The notes: generated by a model not told the origin, from the letters alone. A stretch of DNA of 36,216 bases from Defluviitaleaceae bacterium (GCA_009781765.1 WQVC01000019.1:1-36216), one strand, 5' to 3'; counted from the stretch's first letter, positions 16,751 to 24,918 are shown. A program made the numbers and translations.

Positions 16751-17724
16751 TGACGATACGAAAACTTGCGGCAGTTTTCATTTTTTCAGCGATAATTTTG
16801 CTTGCCGGTTGCAACAATGTTGATTCATCCGAAGCCGGCGCAAGCATCGAAAATAACATCGTCACAACAATTTTTCCTTTGTACGACTGGACGCGCGAAA
16901 TTTTAGGAAGCAATCCCGGCGAAATCGGCGTTCGATATCTGCTTGAAAGCGGCGTTGACCTGCATTTTTACACGCCGTCCGTTCAGGATATCGCGGCAAT
17001 CAGTGCGTCGGATTTATTTTTGTGGGTCGGCGGCAAGTCGGATGATTGGGTTCTTAACGCTATGGCAAACCCTGTGAACGAAAATCGCCGTAACGTCCCC
17101 GTCATGCGAATGCTTACCGTACATGAAACGTTGGCGTTTCCCGTTGACGGCGTAATCCCGGGTGATGTCGGCGGCGAAGATTGTTGCGGCGGCGCGTTTC
17201 ACGATGAGCATGTATGGCTTTCGTTGCCGTTTGCGATGCGGTTTGTTGAGCGTATTGCCGAAGAAATCGCGCTCATCGACCCCGAAAACGCTGATTACTA
17301 TGCGGCAAATGCAGTCGCATATATCGCAGAATTGTATGCGTTGCACGGTCAATTTATCGAAACGGTTGAAAATTCACCTCGGGATACAATTCTTGTAGTT
17401 GACAGGTTTCCGTTTTTATACTTAACCGTTGATTACGGGCTGAGTTTTTTTTCGGCGTTTGACGGTTGTTTCGCCGCAACCGAAATCAGCTTTCAACGGC
17501 AGGCCGAACTTGTAAACGTCCTTAACAGCTTGGATTCCGGTGTGATTATAGTTGTTGATAATTACTCTGTTGCGGAGTCTGTTGCAAGCGCGGCGGAACG
17601 AGATGTTGCAATCGTGTCGCTGTTGGATTTTCAAGCCGTCAGCACCTATCACATAGGGCAGGGGATGACTTATTTGAACGGTATGCGGCAAAATCTCGAA
17701 GCACTCCGAGTTGCATTACAATGA
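16750..17724 (+). CDS. znuA: Metal ABC transporter substrate-binding lipoprotein (ZnuA/TroA-like)
   Basis: Extracellular solute-binding lipoprotein of cluster A-I, 324 residues, lipobox LLAGC (Cys21). Two of the usual metal-binding histidines are evident: H72 in GVDLHFYTPS and H154 in HDEHVWLS. The third, normally in a HxAF..F motif, is not found at VVDRFPFLYL, so coordination may be altered. Instead of a long His-rich loop it has GGEDCCGGAFHDEH, with two cysteines beside histidines. Zinc is the likeliest substrate, manganese possible. It overlaps the ATPase gene by 4 bp. Confidence 0.88.
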   Translation: MTIRKLAAVFIFSAIILLAGCNNVDSSEAGASIENNIVTTIFPLYDWTREILGSNPGEIGVRYLLESGVDLHFYTPSVQDIAAISASDLFLWVGGKSDDWVLNAMANPVNENRRNVPVMRMLTVHETLAFPVDGVIPGDVGGEDCCGGAFHDEHVWLSLPFAMRFVERIAEEIALIDPENADYYAANAVAYIAELYALHGQFIETVENSPRDTILVVDRFPFLYLTVDYGLSFFSAFDGCFAATEISFQRQAELVNVLNSLDSGVIIVVDNYSVAESVASAAERDVAIVSLLDFQAVSTYHIGQGMTYLNGMRQNLEALRVALQ

Positions 17725-18416
17725 GCGATGCATTGTTGGAAGTAACCGACCTCTGTATCGGTTATGACGGAAAATCCATCTCGGACGATATTTGTTTCAG
17801 CATAAAAAGCGGCTCTTACCTGTGCATTGTCGGCGAAAACGGCACAGGTAAGAGCACGTTGCTCAAAACAATATCGGGGCTTCAAAAGCCGGTTTACGGT
17901 ACGGTGCATTTTAATGTTCACAAGCGTGAAATCGGCTATTTGCCTCAAAAAACCGCTGTTCAATACGATTTTCCGGCTTCGGCGCAAGAAATAATATCCT
18001 CCGGCGCACTGGGAAAATGGTATCGGCCGCTTTTGAACAAAGACGAAAAAAAGCGCGTTGCATGGGCAGCCGAAAAAACAGGCGTTACGGCTTTTCTCGG
18101 GCAGTGTTTTCGTGAGTTGTCGGGCGGGCAACAACAGCGGGTTCTTTTGGCGCGCGCGTTGGTAACGGCAAAAAATGCCGTCATTTTGGACGAGCCAACG
18201 GCAGGGCTTGACCCGGAAGCTACGAAAGATTTTTACGCCCTGTTGCTCAAAATAAATCGTGACGAAAAAATCACAATTATTATGGTGACGCACGATATTG
18301 AGTGCGCGGAAAAACACGCAACCCATGTGTTGGAGCTTAAAAATCGAAAACCGGATGAGGAAGATTTTTTCTTCGGTACGGTAAATGACTACATCGAAAG
18401 GGGGCGTTTGCAGTGA
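17721..18416 (+). CDS. znuC: Metal ABC transporter ATP-binding protein (ZnuC-like)
   Basis: ABC ATPase of 231 residues. Walker A GENGTGKST, Q-loop in GYLPQKTAV, signature LSGGQQQRVLLARAL, Walker B AVILDEPTAGLDP and switch histidine in MVTHD are all present, so it should be active. It overlaps znuA upstream (ATGA) and the permease downstream (GTGA), indicating tight translational coupling. Confidence 0.93.
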   Translation: MSDALLEVTDLCIGYDGKSISDDICFSIKSGSYLCIVGENGTGKSTLLKTISGLQKPVYGTVHFNVHKREIGYLPQKTAVQYDFPASAQEIISSGALGKWYRPLLNKDEKKRVAWAAEKTGVTAFLGQCFRELSGGQQQRVLLARALVTAKNAVILDEPTAGLDPEATKDFYALLLKINRDEKITIIMVTHDIECAEKHATHVLELKNRKPDEEDFFFGTVNDYIERGRLQ

Positions 18417-19249
18417 GTACGGTCGAACTGTTGCGCTTTCCTTTTACGCAGTACGCGTTTATTGCTTCGATTTTGATGGCAATTTGTGCATCGTTAATCG
18501 GTGTTCCGCTTGTTTTGAAGCGTTATTCATTTATGGGGTTCGGGATTTCAAATGTTGCGTTCATGGGAATGGCGTTCGCACTTGTGATTGACATGACAAA
18601 TTCCATGGCTTTGGTGATACCGCTGACCGTTGCCGCAACTGTTTTGCTGGTCGGACTCGGCAATCGAAAAGTAAGCGGCGACGCAACACTTGCCATGCTT
18701 ACCGTGGGTTCGTTGGCCGCAGGGCATTTTGTGATTAACACATTTTCCATACGCGGCGGAAACATTGACCGCGCCGTAAGCGAAACGTTGTTCGGCGGCA
18801 CGCGCCTTGTAACGCTGAACGCTCGCCCGCATGAATTATGGTTGGCTTTTTTAATTACCGCAATGGTGGTTATTTTTTTTATTTTTTTTTACCGCAGAAT
18901 TTTTGCGGTAACATTCGACACGGAATTTATGCAGGCAACCGGGCAGCGTCCGGTTGTTTATGAGCTTATGCTGTCGGTAATTACGGGCGTTGTTATTGCC
19001 GTGTCCATGAGCTTGTTGGGTTCGTTACTTACCGCATCGCTTATTATTTTTCCGGCACTTTCGGCAATGCGGATTTCTAAAACTTACAAGGGGGTTATGC
19101 TTTGCGCGGTTGTTGTCGGCGTTGTGTGTTCGCCTGTAGGAATTTTTACCGCACTGTTGTTTGAACTCCCGCCAACGACTACTATTATTATGGTGAACAT
19201 CGCGGCGTTTGTTATTTTGACGGCGGTCGGTGCATTAAGAAGAGCATAA
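18413..19249 (+). CDS. znuB: Metal ABC transporter permease (ZnuB-like)
   Basis: ABC-3 family permease of 278 residues with about eight hydrophobic helices. Typical features are GVPLVLKRYSFMGFGISNVAF near the N-terminus and SLLGSLLTASLIIFPALSAMRI in the C-terminal half. The start is GTG at 18413 overlapping the znuC stop, preceded by AAAGGGGG. It forms the channel of the transporter with the preceding two genes. Confidence 0.92.
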   Translation: MSTVELLRFPFTQYAFIASILMAICASLIGVPLVLKRYSFMGFGISNVAFMGMAFALVIDMTNSMALVIPLTVAATVLLVGLGNRKVSGDATLAMLTVGSLAAGHFVINTFSIRGGNIDRAVSETLFGGTRLVTLNARPHELWLAFLITAMVVIFFIFFYRRIFAVTFDTEFMQATGQRPVVYELMLSVITGVVIAVSMSLLGSLLTASLIIFPALSAMRISKTYKGVMLCAVVVGVVCSPVGIFTALLFELPPTTTIIMVNIAAFVILTAVGALRRA

Positions 19250-19260
19250 AGGAGAATTTT

Positions 19261-19647
19261 ATGAACACAAAAAAAGAGCGGCGTGAGGCCGCCCAAAAAA
19301 GAGCCAGGACAAAAAAAATAACCGTGATGACCGTATGCGCGGTCTGTTTTGTTGCGATAGCGGTTTTCGTTGCGGTTTATATCGTAACCCGACCCGACAG
19401 CCGCGTTTTTGCGGTTTCCGGCGGGCAGTCGATTACTTTGTATGAAAACGGTCGCTTTAACGCACGACTTTTTCATAACACAAACATTTCCGGTACATTT
19501 GTCGAAGACGGGGAAACAATTTCATTCACGCACGGCAACAATGTAGTTTTCTCGCAAATAGAAAACGATGTTTTATTATTGCCGACAGAATGGTGGGGGG
19601 CGTGCCGAGGACATACCCACGAAACAGAGTTTCCGCGCGTTCGGTAA
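19261..19647 (+). CDS. Small single-pass membrane protein
   Basis: A 128-residue protein: a highly basic N-terminus (residues 1-20), one membrane helix (about 22-42) and an extracellular beta-rich domain ending GACRGHTHETEF. The closing Cys-His-His-Glu cluster might bind metal. The central SITLYENGRFNARLF...ISGTFVEDGETISF pattern recalls small lipocalin-like or copper-resistance-type domains, but no family is claimed. It follows znuB by 11 bp with AAAGGAG, so it is probably part of the operon. Confidence 0.7.
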   Translation: MNTKKERREAAQKRARTKKITVMTVCAVCFVAIAVFVAVYIVTRPDSRVFAVSGGQSITLYENGRFNARLFHNTNISGTFVEDGETISFTHGNNVVFSQIENDVLLLPTEWWGACRGHTHETEFPRVR

Positions 19648-19660
19648 AGGGGGTACAGAA

Positions 19661-20104
19661 ATGAAAAAAATTTTATTGTTGTCGATTTCATTGTTGTTGG
19701 TCGGCTGTTTTGCGTCTGCCGATGACGCAGGATATTCGCACGGGTATTATGAAACCGCCGGTTTTAACGCGACCGGTGATATCATCCGGATTACGGACTC
19801 CGATTTTGATGAGCAGATACGGCAAATCCAATGGAACAGACAAGATTTTCTCGGGCGCGTAATTCGCTTCGAAGGAACGTTTTTGTATTCCTATTGGGAT
19901 GGCGAAGCCGTTTATTTTGTGGGAAGGTCTTCAGACGGCTGTTGCGGTTTTCACGGATTTGAAGTTGCGCTGAATGAAATTCCTCGTTTTGATGACGAAA
20001 CATGGGTTGAAGTTACGGGCATTTTAGAAGAGTTTTATATAGAAGATGCCGGTCGTTATTTCTTGCGCCTTAATGTAATTGAAATGTCAGAGCGCGAGAA
20101 TTGA
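19661..20104 (+). CDS. Lipoprotein resembling the DUF1980 C-terminal domain
   Basis: A 147-residue lipoprotein with lipobox LLVGC (Cys16). The mature part matches the layout of the C-terminal domain of the TIGR03943/DUF1980 (YcgQ-type) proteins: GRVIRFEGTFL, FVGRSSDGCCGFHGFEV and DDETWVEVTGILEEF. In that family the paired cysteines (ISCCAAD) are conserved, and its genes lie near zinc-handling genes, which fits this operon. The start at 19661 is set by AAAGGGGG and the lipobox. It is the last gene before a strong terminator. The family link is by remembered motif only. Confidence 0.6.
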   Translation: MKKILLLSISLLLVGCFASADDAGYSHGYYETAGFNATGDIIRITDSDFDEQIRQIQWNRQDFLGRVIRFEGTFLYSYWDGEAVYFVGRSSDGCCGFHGFEVALNEIPRFDDETWVEVTGILEEFYIEDAGRYFLRLNVIEMSEREN

Positions 20105-20141
20105 GGTTTTTTTCCCGCCGCACCCCGGAACAAAAAAAGCA

Positions 20142-20186
20142 AAAAAGGCGGCTGTCTGCCCGTTTGGGTTTGACAGCCGCCTTTTT
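20142..20186. terminator. Bidirectional terminator
   Basis: A perfect 15-bp stem AAAAAGGCGGCTGTC / GACAGCCGCCTTTTT with a 15-base loop, between the convergent metal operon and the LRR protein gene. A and T tracts let it act on both strands. Confidence 0.9.
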
Positions 20187-20191
20187 GGTGT

Positions 20192-23100
20192 TTAATCGGC
20201 GTAAGCGTAGCCGTAATTCGAGTTGTAATCTGCGGATATGTCGGGATAATCGTAATTGTCGGGGATGTCGTCTGTATCGCCTGCATAATCGAAGTCCGGA
20301 ACAGCCGGTACGTATCCGGGCGTCGTCGGCGGTGCGATGTTAAAAATTGCGCCGTCGCCGGCATTTGTTACGACAATCGGATTCGCCCACCCGGGGATTG
20401 CTCCGTCGGGAATGGTAATCGTCATAGGCAGGTCGGATGTCGATGCGGGAATGCCCTGAATATTTATTCTGATGTTCGCGCCGTTTACGCGAGTTACGGT
20501 AGCCGTTAAACCGTCCGGAATGCTCGTGCCGAACCAACTTGTTACGTTAGTTCCTTCAAGCCCGGCATCTGCGCGGCCGCCGGCAGTTACGATATTTACA
20601 TTAACGCCTGCCGGACGCGAAACATGATAATTTTCGGCGTACTGTCTGCCGCGAACAACAACGGGACTCACGGAAGCCGATACATTGGTGCTGATGACAA
20701 GGTCTGTCGCGCTCCACGTGAAGAATCCGGGTGCGGATAAAATTCTGCCCGCACGAATTACGCGAAACTCGAATGAATAGTTATCACCCGAAACCGGACG
20801 CGGACGAGCGGTAGGGTAAGCGTTATCAAACATTGCAAGCAATTCGTGTACGGGTTGATTTGCGGAAAGCGGTTGCCAAACCGGAATGTTTTCAATTCCG
20901 ACGAAGTTGCCGCCGTCATCGTAAACGCGCTGTGCATCATATCCGAGTTTAACGTGCATGTTTCTGTTTGTTCTGCTGATGAAAGCGGGCGCGCCGTTTC
21001 TGCCCGGCGTTACAAGCATTCTTGCGGTTGCGGGGGCGTTGGGTTGCGCGGGGATTCTGAACGCAACCGGCGCAGACCCGAAGCTGCCTCCCGCATCAAG
21101 CAATTCCTGCAAATTGCCGTAGCCGGGCAAAGAGGTTTCTCCGGCGGCAATCCAATCCCTTATGTGTTGGGTGTCGTTGTCGCGTGTTGCGAAATTAACG
21201 GCTTCCAAGTGCGCGATTCTGAATGTGCCGCGAGTTCCCCGGGGAATGCTGTCGTGCGATAACGAAATCCGTTCGCCGGGCATGACATTTGACGCCGTTA
21301 CAACATGCGCGTTTGTTCCGAATAATCTTCTGTCGTCGCCGACTCTGATTTCGAATGACGCGCCGCCGGGAGCTGTCGGATTCCAAAGATATTCGTGATT
21401 GTTGATTCGGAAACCGGTTCCGTCCGCAACGGCACGAGTCGGAACATAAATATCGCGTCTGTAGGCACGAATGTCCCTGTTCGCCGGACGTGCGGGAATT
21501 TCAATCAGGGCAATAAGTTCGTGTTGCCCGCGAACCGTTCTTCTTACGCCAATCCATCCGCCGCGGTTAAGATGGCGGCTGATATTCGCTTCGCCGGTAA
21601 GGGTCATTGTCCAGTTGCCGCGATTCGGATTGATGCTGTCCGCACGTCTGTTGAAGATGAATGAAATTTCCGAGCGATTTACATTGCGCAGGGTAGGCGC
21701 GGGAGTTACGCCGGCGGGCCAAACCGTAACCGGACGCCTTTCGGGCGCAGGGCCGACAATCGGAACACCGGCGGCGTTTACAACCGGGCGATTAGCCGCC
21801 CATACGTTAAATGTTTGCCCGAAGCGGATTGTTTCGTCGCCGAAGTTTATTACATAGAAGAAATCGACATCGCCCGGGATTACGGGAGCGCAATCGGGGC
21901 AACCGATGTCGCGGCAGTAGGTGCAGTCGTAGGTGCCGAGTGTGTTTTGGATATGGAAGAAAAATTCGGGATGAGGAGGATGCACACCTAAAACAACTCC
22001 TCTGTCGTGACAGCAAAGCACGTTATTAAAGCTGTTGCGCCAACCGATAACATCATCAGGTTCGCTCATCAAGTTTCTCCAAAGATACAGGCTCTCCAAA
22101 TTGAGATGAGATACATTAAGGCTCGTAAGATTGTTTCGGTGCAAAATCAGCGTACGCAATGCCGGGTTACCGGACAAGTCTATGTCTGTCAGCTCGTTAG
22201 AGGACACGTTCAACAGTACAAGATTCGGGTTGTTTGAAACATCCAAAGTTGTCAAATTGCTGTTATGCAAGTCAAGCACTTCAAGCCTCGGATTATTTGA
22301 AATGTCGATGCTGTCTAAACCGAAGCCGTCCCTGCTGCGCATATTCAGCACTTCAAGCAACGGATTGTTAGAGACGTCCAGTGTCGGCATATGAACCCAA
22401 CCGTAGTTGACGCTAAGCTCTCGTAAATTCGGATTTTGTGTTACATCAAGCGATGTCAATATAGTGCCGTTTACGTGTAATATTTCAAGCAACGGATTAT
22501 TCGAAACGTTAATCGTAGCCAATGTTCCGTTATAGCTCCAGCCCATGCGAAGGCTGCGCAGATTCGGATTATGCGTCATATCCAACGCGGTCAGCATAGT
22601 GTGGCTAAAATTTAAGGATTCAAGCAAAGGGTTGTTTGAAAGATTCAACGTTGTGAGCGGGTTGCCGGCTACAGTAAGATACCGTAAGCTCGGGTTTTGC
22701 GACAAGTCAATCACACTCAACGCATTATCTCCCGCAAGCAACCAATAAAGTGACGGATTGTTTGAAACATCAAGTGACGTTAATGCATTATCACCTGCCC
22801 ACAATTGCGCGAGCATGGGGTTGTTTGAAACATCCAAGCTCGTTAAATTATTGTGGTATACGCTGATATACCAAAGCAAGGGGTTATTTGAAAAATTAAC
22901 CGACGTTAAATTATTGCTCGAAAGTGCCGCATGATGGAGCAATGTATTGTTTGAGAAGTCAGCCGAGGTTAATTCATTTTCGCCCGCATATAATCTGGAG
23001 AGCGAATGAAAATGCTCAATCCCGTCGAGGCTTGTTATTCCTCTGCCAACAATTCCGAGAACCTGAATATCTTGCACATCCAACAAATAAACCGCCCCTG

Positions 23101-23272
23101 TCGGAACGCCTGCCACCTCACGCACTGCCGCTAAAAAATTCGGGCATGTGAAATCGGCGGTGATGTCTATGCTGAAAGGTTGAATATTCGCATTTGCAAC
23201 CCCGGGCAACGCCCCCACTGCAAGCACACAAACCATCAGCACACAAAAAAGCCTTTTGAAACGTAAGTACAT
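20192..23272 (-). CDS. Large secreted leucine-rich-repeat protein
   Basis: A 1026-residue exported protein. A signal peptide (about 1-28, ending VANA) is followed by a leucine-rich-repeat region (about 75-405) of some 14 units with the core LTSLDVSNNPxLxxL, about 21-24 residues each. A short cysteine cluster CTYCRDIGCPDC follows, then about 550 residues of beta-rich, probably Ig-like domains. The end is an Asp/Tyr-rich tail (DFDYAGDTDD...). No LPXTG or other sorting motif is seen, so anchoring is unknown. ATG at 23272 has AAGGAGGAG. The upstream region holds a small hairpin (CCGCG/CGCGG, 23296-23310) and a family B element. Its role could be adhesion or binding; this is inference. Confidence 0.85.
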   Translation of the reverse strand: MYLRFKRLFCVLMVCVLAVGALPGVANANIQPFSIDITADFTCPNFLAAVREVAGVPTGAVYLLDVQDIQVLGIVGRGITSLDGIEHFHSLSRLYAGENELTSADFSNNTLLHHAALSSNNLTSVNFSNNPLLWYISVYHNNLTSLDVSNNPMLAQLWAGDNALTSLDVSNNPSLYWLLAGDNALSVIDLSQNPSLRYLTVAGNPLTTLNLSNNPLLESLNFSHTMLTALDMTHNPNLRSLRMGWSYNGTLATINVSNNPLLEILHVNGTILTSLDVTQNPNLRELSVNYGWVHMPTLDVSNNPLLEVLNMRSRDGFGLDSIDISNNPRLEVLDLHNSNLTTLDVSNNPNLVLLNVSSNELTDIDLSGNPALRTLILHRNNLTSLNVSHLNLESLYLWRNLMSEPDDVIGWRNSFNNVLCCHDRGVVLGVHPPHPEFFFHIQNTLGTYDCTYCRDIGCPDCAPVIPGDVDFFYVINFGDETIRFGQTFNVWAANRPVVNAAGVPIVGPAPERRPVTVWPAGVTPAPTLRNVNRSEISFIFNRRADSINPNRGNWTMTLTGEANISRHLNRGGWIGVRRTVRGQHELIALIEIPARPANRDIRAYRRDIYVPTRAVADGTGFRINNHEYLWNPTAPGGASFEIRVGDDRRLFGTNAHVVTASNVMPGERISLSHDSIPRGTRGTFRIAHLEAVNFATRDNDTQHIRDWIAAGETSLPGYGNLQELLDAGGSFGSAPVAFRIPAQPNAPATARMLVTPGRNGAPAFISRTNRNMHVKLGYDAQRVYDDGGNFVGIENIPVWQPLSANQPVHELLAMFDNAYPTARPRPVSGDNYSFEFRVIRAGRILSAPGFFTWSATDLVISTNVSASVSPVVVRGRQYAENYHVSRPAGVNVNIVTAGGRADAGLEGTNVTSWFGTSIPDGLTATVTRVNGANIRINIQGIPASTSDLPMTITIPDGAIPGWANPIVVTNAGDGAIFNIAPPTTPGYVPAVPDFDYAGDTDDIPDNYDYPDISADYNSNYGYAYAD

Positions 23273-23317
23273 ACTTTCTCCTCCTTGTTTTCCTGCCGCG
23301 CTTTTCGCGGCGGTATA

Positions 23318-23460
23318 GCGGTTTGCACTTCGGTACGGAAAATTTGCTATGCATTGTGAACGGTGCGCTCAATGTCGTTTTCGGGAAAAACACCCGAAAA
23401 ACGACCGGTCGCGCACCACAATACATGTACGCAAATTTTCCGCACGTTTTGGCAAACCGC
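23318..23460. repeat. Palindromic element, family B
   Basis: A 143-bp imperfect palindrome with 9-bp ends GCGGTTTGC and GCAAACCGC, inner arms CGGAAAATTTGC and GCAAATTTTCCG, and the core CGCTCAATGTCGTTTTCGGG...CGACCGGTCGC. Closely related to the copy at 26522-26666. It lies 46 bp upstream of the LRR gene start. Confidence 0.75.
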
Positions 23461-23544
23461 AATAGTGGATTTTTGTCGGCAGCATCCGCCGGAAAAAATT
23501 TTTTTACAAAAAAACTTCCCCGGCAGGAAAGTGCCGAAAACTAA

Positions 23545-23590
23545 AAAATGTGCAGGAACGGCGAAAAGTTCGCCATCACCTGCACATTTT
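23545..23590. terminator. Terminator hairpin after the small ORF
   Basis: A 12-bp stem AAAATGTGCAGG / CCTGCACATTTT containing an inner hairpin GGCGAA/TTCGCC. On the minus strand it is followed by a T-run, 7 bp after the small ORF at 23597-23764. Confidence 0.7.
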
Positions 23591-23596
23591 GGGAAA

Positions 23597-23764
23597 TCAA
23601 AAAATTGAATAAGCCGCGCCACGAATCACAGCATACAATTCGCCCCAAGTATTGAACCCGAAACGAAGTGTGATAGGTGATGGTTGACAATCCCTACACG
23701 CACCGTGGGGTGCTTCCAACACCTCACGGACACTGCGATTTTTGTTGCAATCGAAGTGTAACAT
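23597..23764 (-). CDS. Small protein of unknown function in duplicated leader
   Basis: A 55-residue reading frame, MLHFDCNKNRSVREVLE to the end GGELY-like region (GELYAVIRGAAYSIF). Its first 16 residues match the micro-ORF at 24435-24500 because both lie in the duplicated segment. It is placed directly between the repeat's terminator and another terminator (23545-23590), so it may be a short transcript of its own. Cys pair CRDC is present. No family was recognised; it could be the fossil of a longer gene. Confidence 0.4.
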   Translation of the reverse strand: MLHFDCNKNRSVREVLEAPHGACRDCQPSPITLRFGFNTWGELYAVIRGAAYSIF

Positions 23765-23878
23765 ACCATGCACCACCGGCGCAATCATTTTTTTTCCAAA
23801 ATAAAAAAACACGCCGACCTGAACGCGGCGCACCTCGGATGCTGGCGCATCCGTCCGGGTTCAGGTTGGTGTGTTTTC
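23717..23878. repeat. Direct repeat copy 1, flanking the toxin-antitoxin pair
   Basis: About 160 bp nearly identical to 24453-24612. It contains the start of the small ORF MLxFDxNKNRSVREVL and a large hairpin (23803-23877; arms near ACGCCGACCTGAAC and GGTTCAGGTTGGTGT, inner GGATGC/GCATCC) with a T-tract on the minus strand, so it also works as a terminator for the toxin operon. Confidence 0.9.
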
Positions 23879-23898
23879 ATTACATAATCAGAGGTCGC

Positions 23899-24215
23899 CT
23901 ATGGTTGCTGTGCTAAAAATTCGAGCAATCTTTGGACATCTCGTTCCGACAGTTTTCCCAACAAGTGTTCTACTGCCGATTGCGGTATTGTTAATGTTGC
24001 GTTTGTATCAATGAACGATTCTTGATTAAGTCCGACCTGTTGCCAGTGGTCTATTTTGAAATATTTACTTCGTATTGTGCTGCTTTTGCCTTCGTATTGA
24101 GTGGTTATGTTAAAAACTTTTACGCTGTCAAATCCATGCTCCAATATTAAAACGGGACGGCGTTTTCCATCTCCCCCCACGCAACGTAGGCGATGAAGAT
24201 GTCGTAGGTATTCAC
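23899..24215 (-). CDS. PemK/MazF-like toxin with apparent frameshift
   Basis: Probable type II toxin (mRNA interferase fold). From 24180 the frame reads GDGKRRPVLIL...VKVFNITTQ...SKYFKIDHWQQVGLNQESFIDT..TLTIPQS, a PemK/MazF-like pattern. The expected N-terminus NTYDIFIAYVAWG is encoded just upstream in another frame, from GTG at 24215, which overlaps the antitoxin stop (TAGTG). The two frames meet at a run of six G (24173-24178); seven G would give an intact 105-residue protein. So the gene is frameshifted, phase-variable, or the base call is wrong. As it stands a product from GTG at 24180 would lack the first beta-strand. Confidence 0.65.
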
Positions 24216-24448
24216 TATCCGTTCACCGCCCAATCATATAGCTCGGGATGCAGGTCTTTGTCTATATATGCGCGACCATTTTCGTCAGCCGGTAACATGA
24301 TATTCAGTATGCTTTTTTTATTGATTAAATCAAGCAGCGGATTTCCATGGGGGTCGGTTGTGCGGTCTGAGACCATTCCTTCTGAAAGACGAGAAGCTCT
24401 TTCTTTTACATTTTTATCAAGTTTAATATTCGTTTTAGTTTTCGTCAT
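24215..24448 (-). CDS. Putative antitoxin of the PemK/MazF-like pair
   Basis: A 77-residue charged protein, MTKTKTNIKLDKNVKERASRL onward, with a short helical N-terminus and a C-terminal acidic segment (HPELYDWAVNG). Size, position and overlap with the toxin start (TAGTG) fit an antitoxin. No clear DNA-binding fold was recognised. Its ATG lies within a 21-codon micro-ORF (24435-24500), which may couple its translation. Confidence 0.6.
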   Translation of the reverse strand: MTKTKTNIKLDKNVKERASRLSEGMVSDRTTDPHGNPLLDLINKKSILNIMLPADENGRAYIDKDLHPELYDWAVNG

Positions 24449-24500
24449 ATTTCAACACCTCACGGACACTGCGATTTTTGTTGTAATCGAAGCGTAACAT
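24435..24500 (-). CDS. 21-codon micro-ORF overlapping the antitoxin start
   Basis: Encodes MLRFDYNKNRSVREVLKYDEN. Its first 16 residues are conserved with the paralogous ORF at 23597-23764, with mostly conservative changes. It overlaps the antitoxin start by 14 bp in another frame and is preceded by CAGGGT. It could be a leader peptide or the leftover start of a longer gene. Confidence 0.4.
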   Translation of the reverse strand: MLRFDYNKNRSVREVLKYDEN

Positions 24501-24612
24501 ACCCTGCACCGTCGGCGCAATGATTTTTTTTCAAACAAAAAAACACGCCGACCTGAACGCGGCGCACCTCGGATGCTGGCGCATCCGTCCGAGTTCAGGC
24601 TGGTGTGTTTTC
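24453..24612. repeat. Direct repeat copy 2, flanking the toxin-antitoxin pair
   Basis: Partner of 23717-23878 in the same orientation. It includes the matching hairpin (24535-24611) and the micro-ORF start. It lies immediately upstream of the antitoxin. Confidence 0.9.
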
Positions 24613-24653
24613 GTGTGTTTTCATTTGTTTTACCACTGTTTCACCGCAAAAAA

Positions 24654-24707
24654 AGCCGGTCGGACGTCCTATTGGCGGAACAAAGCCCCATGCGCTGCCG
24701 GCCGGCT
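24654..24707. other. Hairpin in the 24.45-24.92 kb gene-free stretch
   Basis: Arms AGCCGGTCGG and CCGGCCGGCT enclose 34 bases. Between the direct repeat (to 24612) and the family A copy (from about 24759) nothing else is recognised. Confidence 0.35.
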
Positions 24708-24758
24708 AATGCGCAAGAAAGCGAGCATTTGTTCCTGTGTTGTTGAACAGGTACAGTT

Positions 24759-24862
24759 TACACGAACGTTATTTCGGTGTCAAGCGTTTTGCAAATTTCA
24801 GCGCGTTTTCCGACGAAGCCTGAACGGGCTTCTCAAGCACGTTTGTGATATTGCACCGAAGA
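24759..24862. repeat. Palindromic element, family A (degenerate copy)
   Basis: The right half (24802-24838) carries the near-identical family block GCGCGTTTTCCGACGAAG to CTTCTCAAG. The left half is eroded, but outer arms (TTCGGTG and CACCGAA) still pair. It ends within the -35 box of the next gene's promoter. Confidence 0.6.
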
Positions 24863-24879
24863 AATTCGCGCGGTATAAT
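24851..24879 (+). promoter_or_regulatory. Promoter of the six-helix membrane protein gene
   Basis: TTGCAC (24851-24856), a 17-base spacer and TATAAT (24874-24879), 40 bp upstream of the ATG. The -35 lies in the edge of the family A element. Confidence 0.65.
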
Positions 24880-24918
24880 GCTCCGGGCGGCTTCTGAAAA
24901 GAGCGAAGGGGCTTTATT

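Noticed and set aside
23717-24612. Direct repeats considered as CRISPR or as IS ends
   Set aside because: Only two copies, 160 bp each, 580 bp apart, with coding content between them and no transposase.
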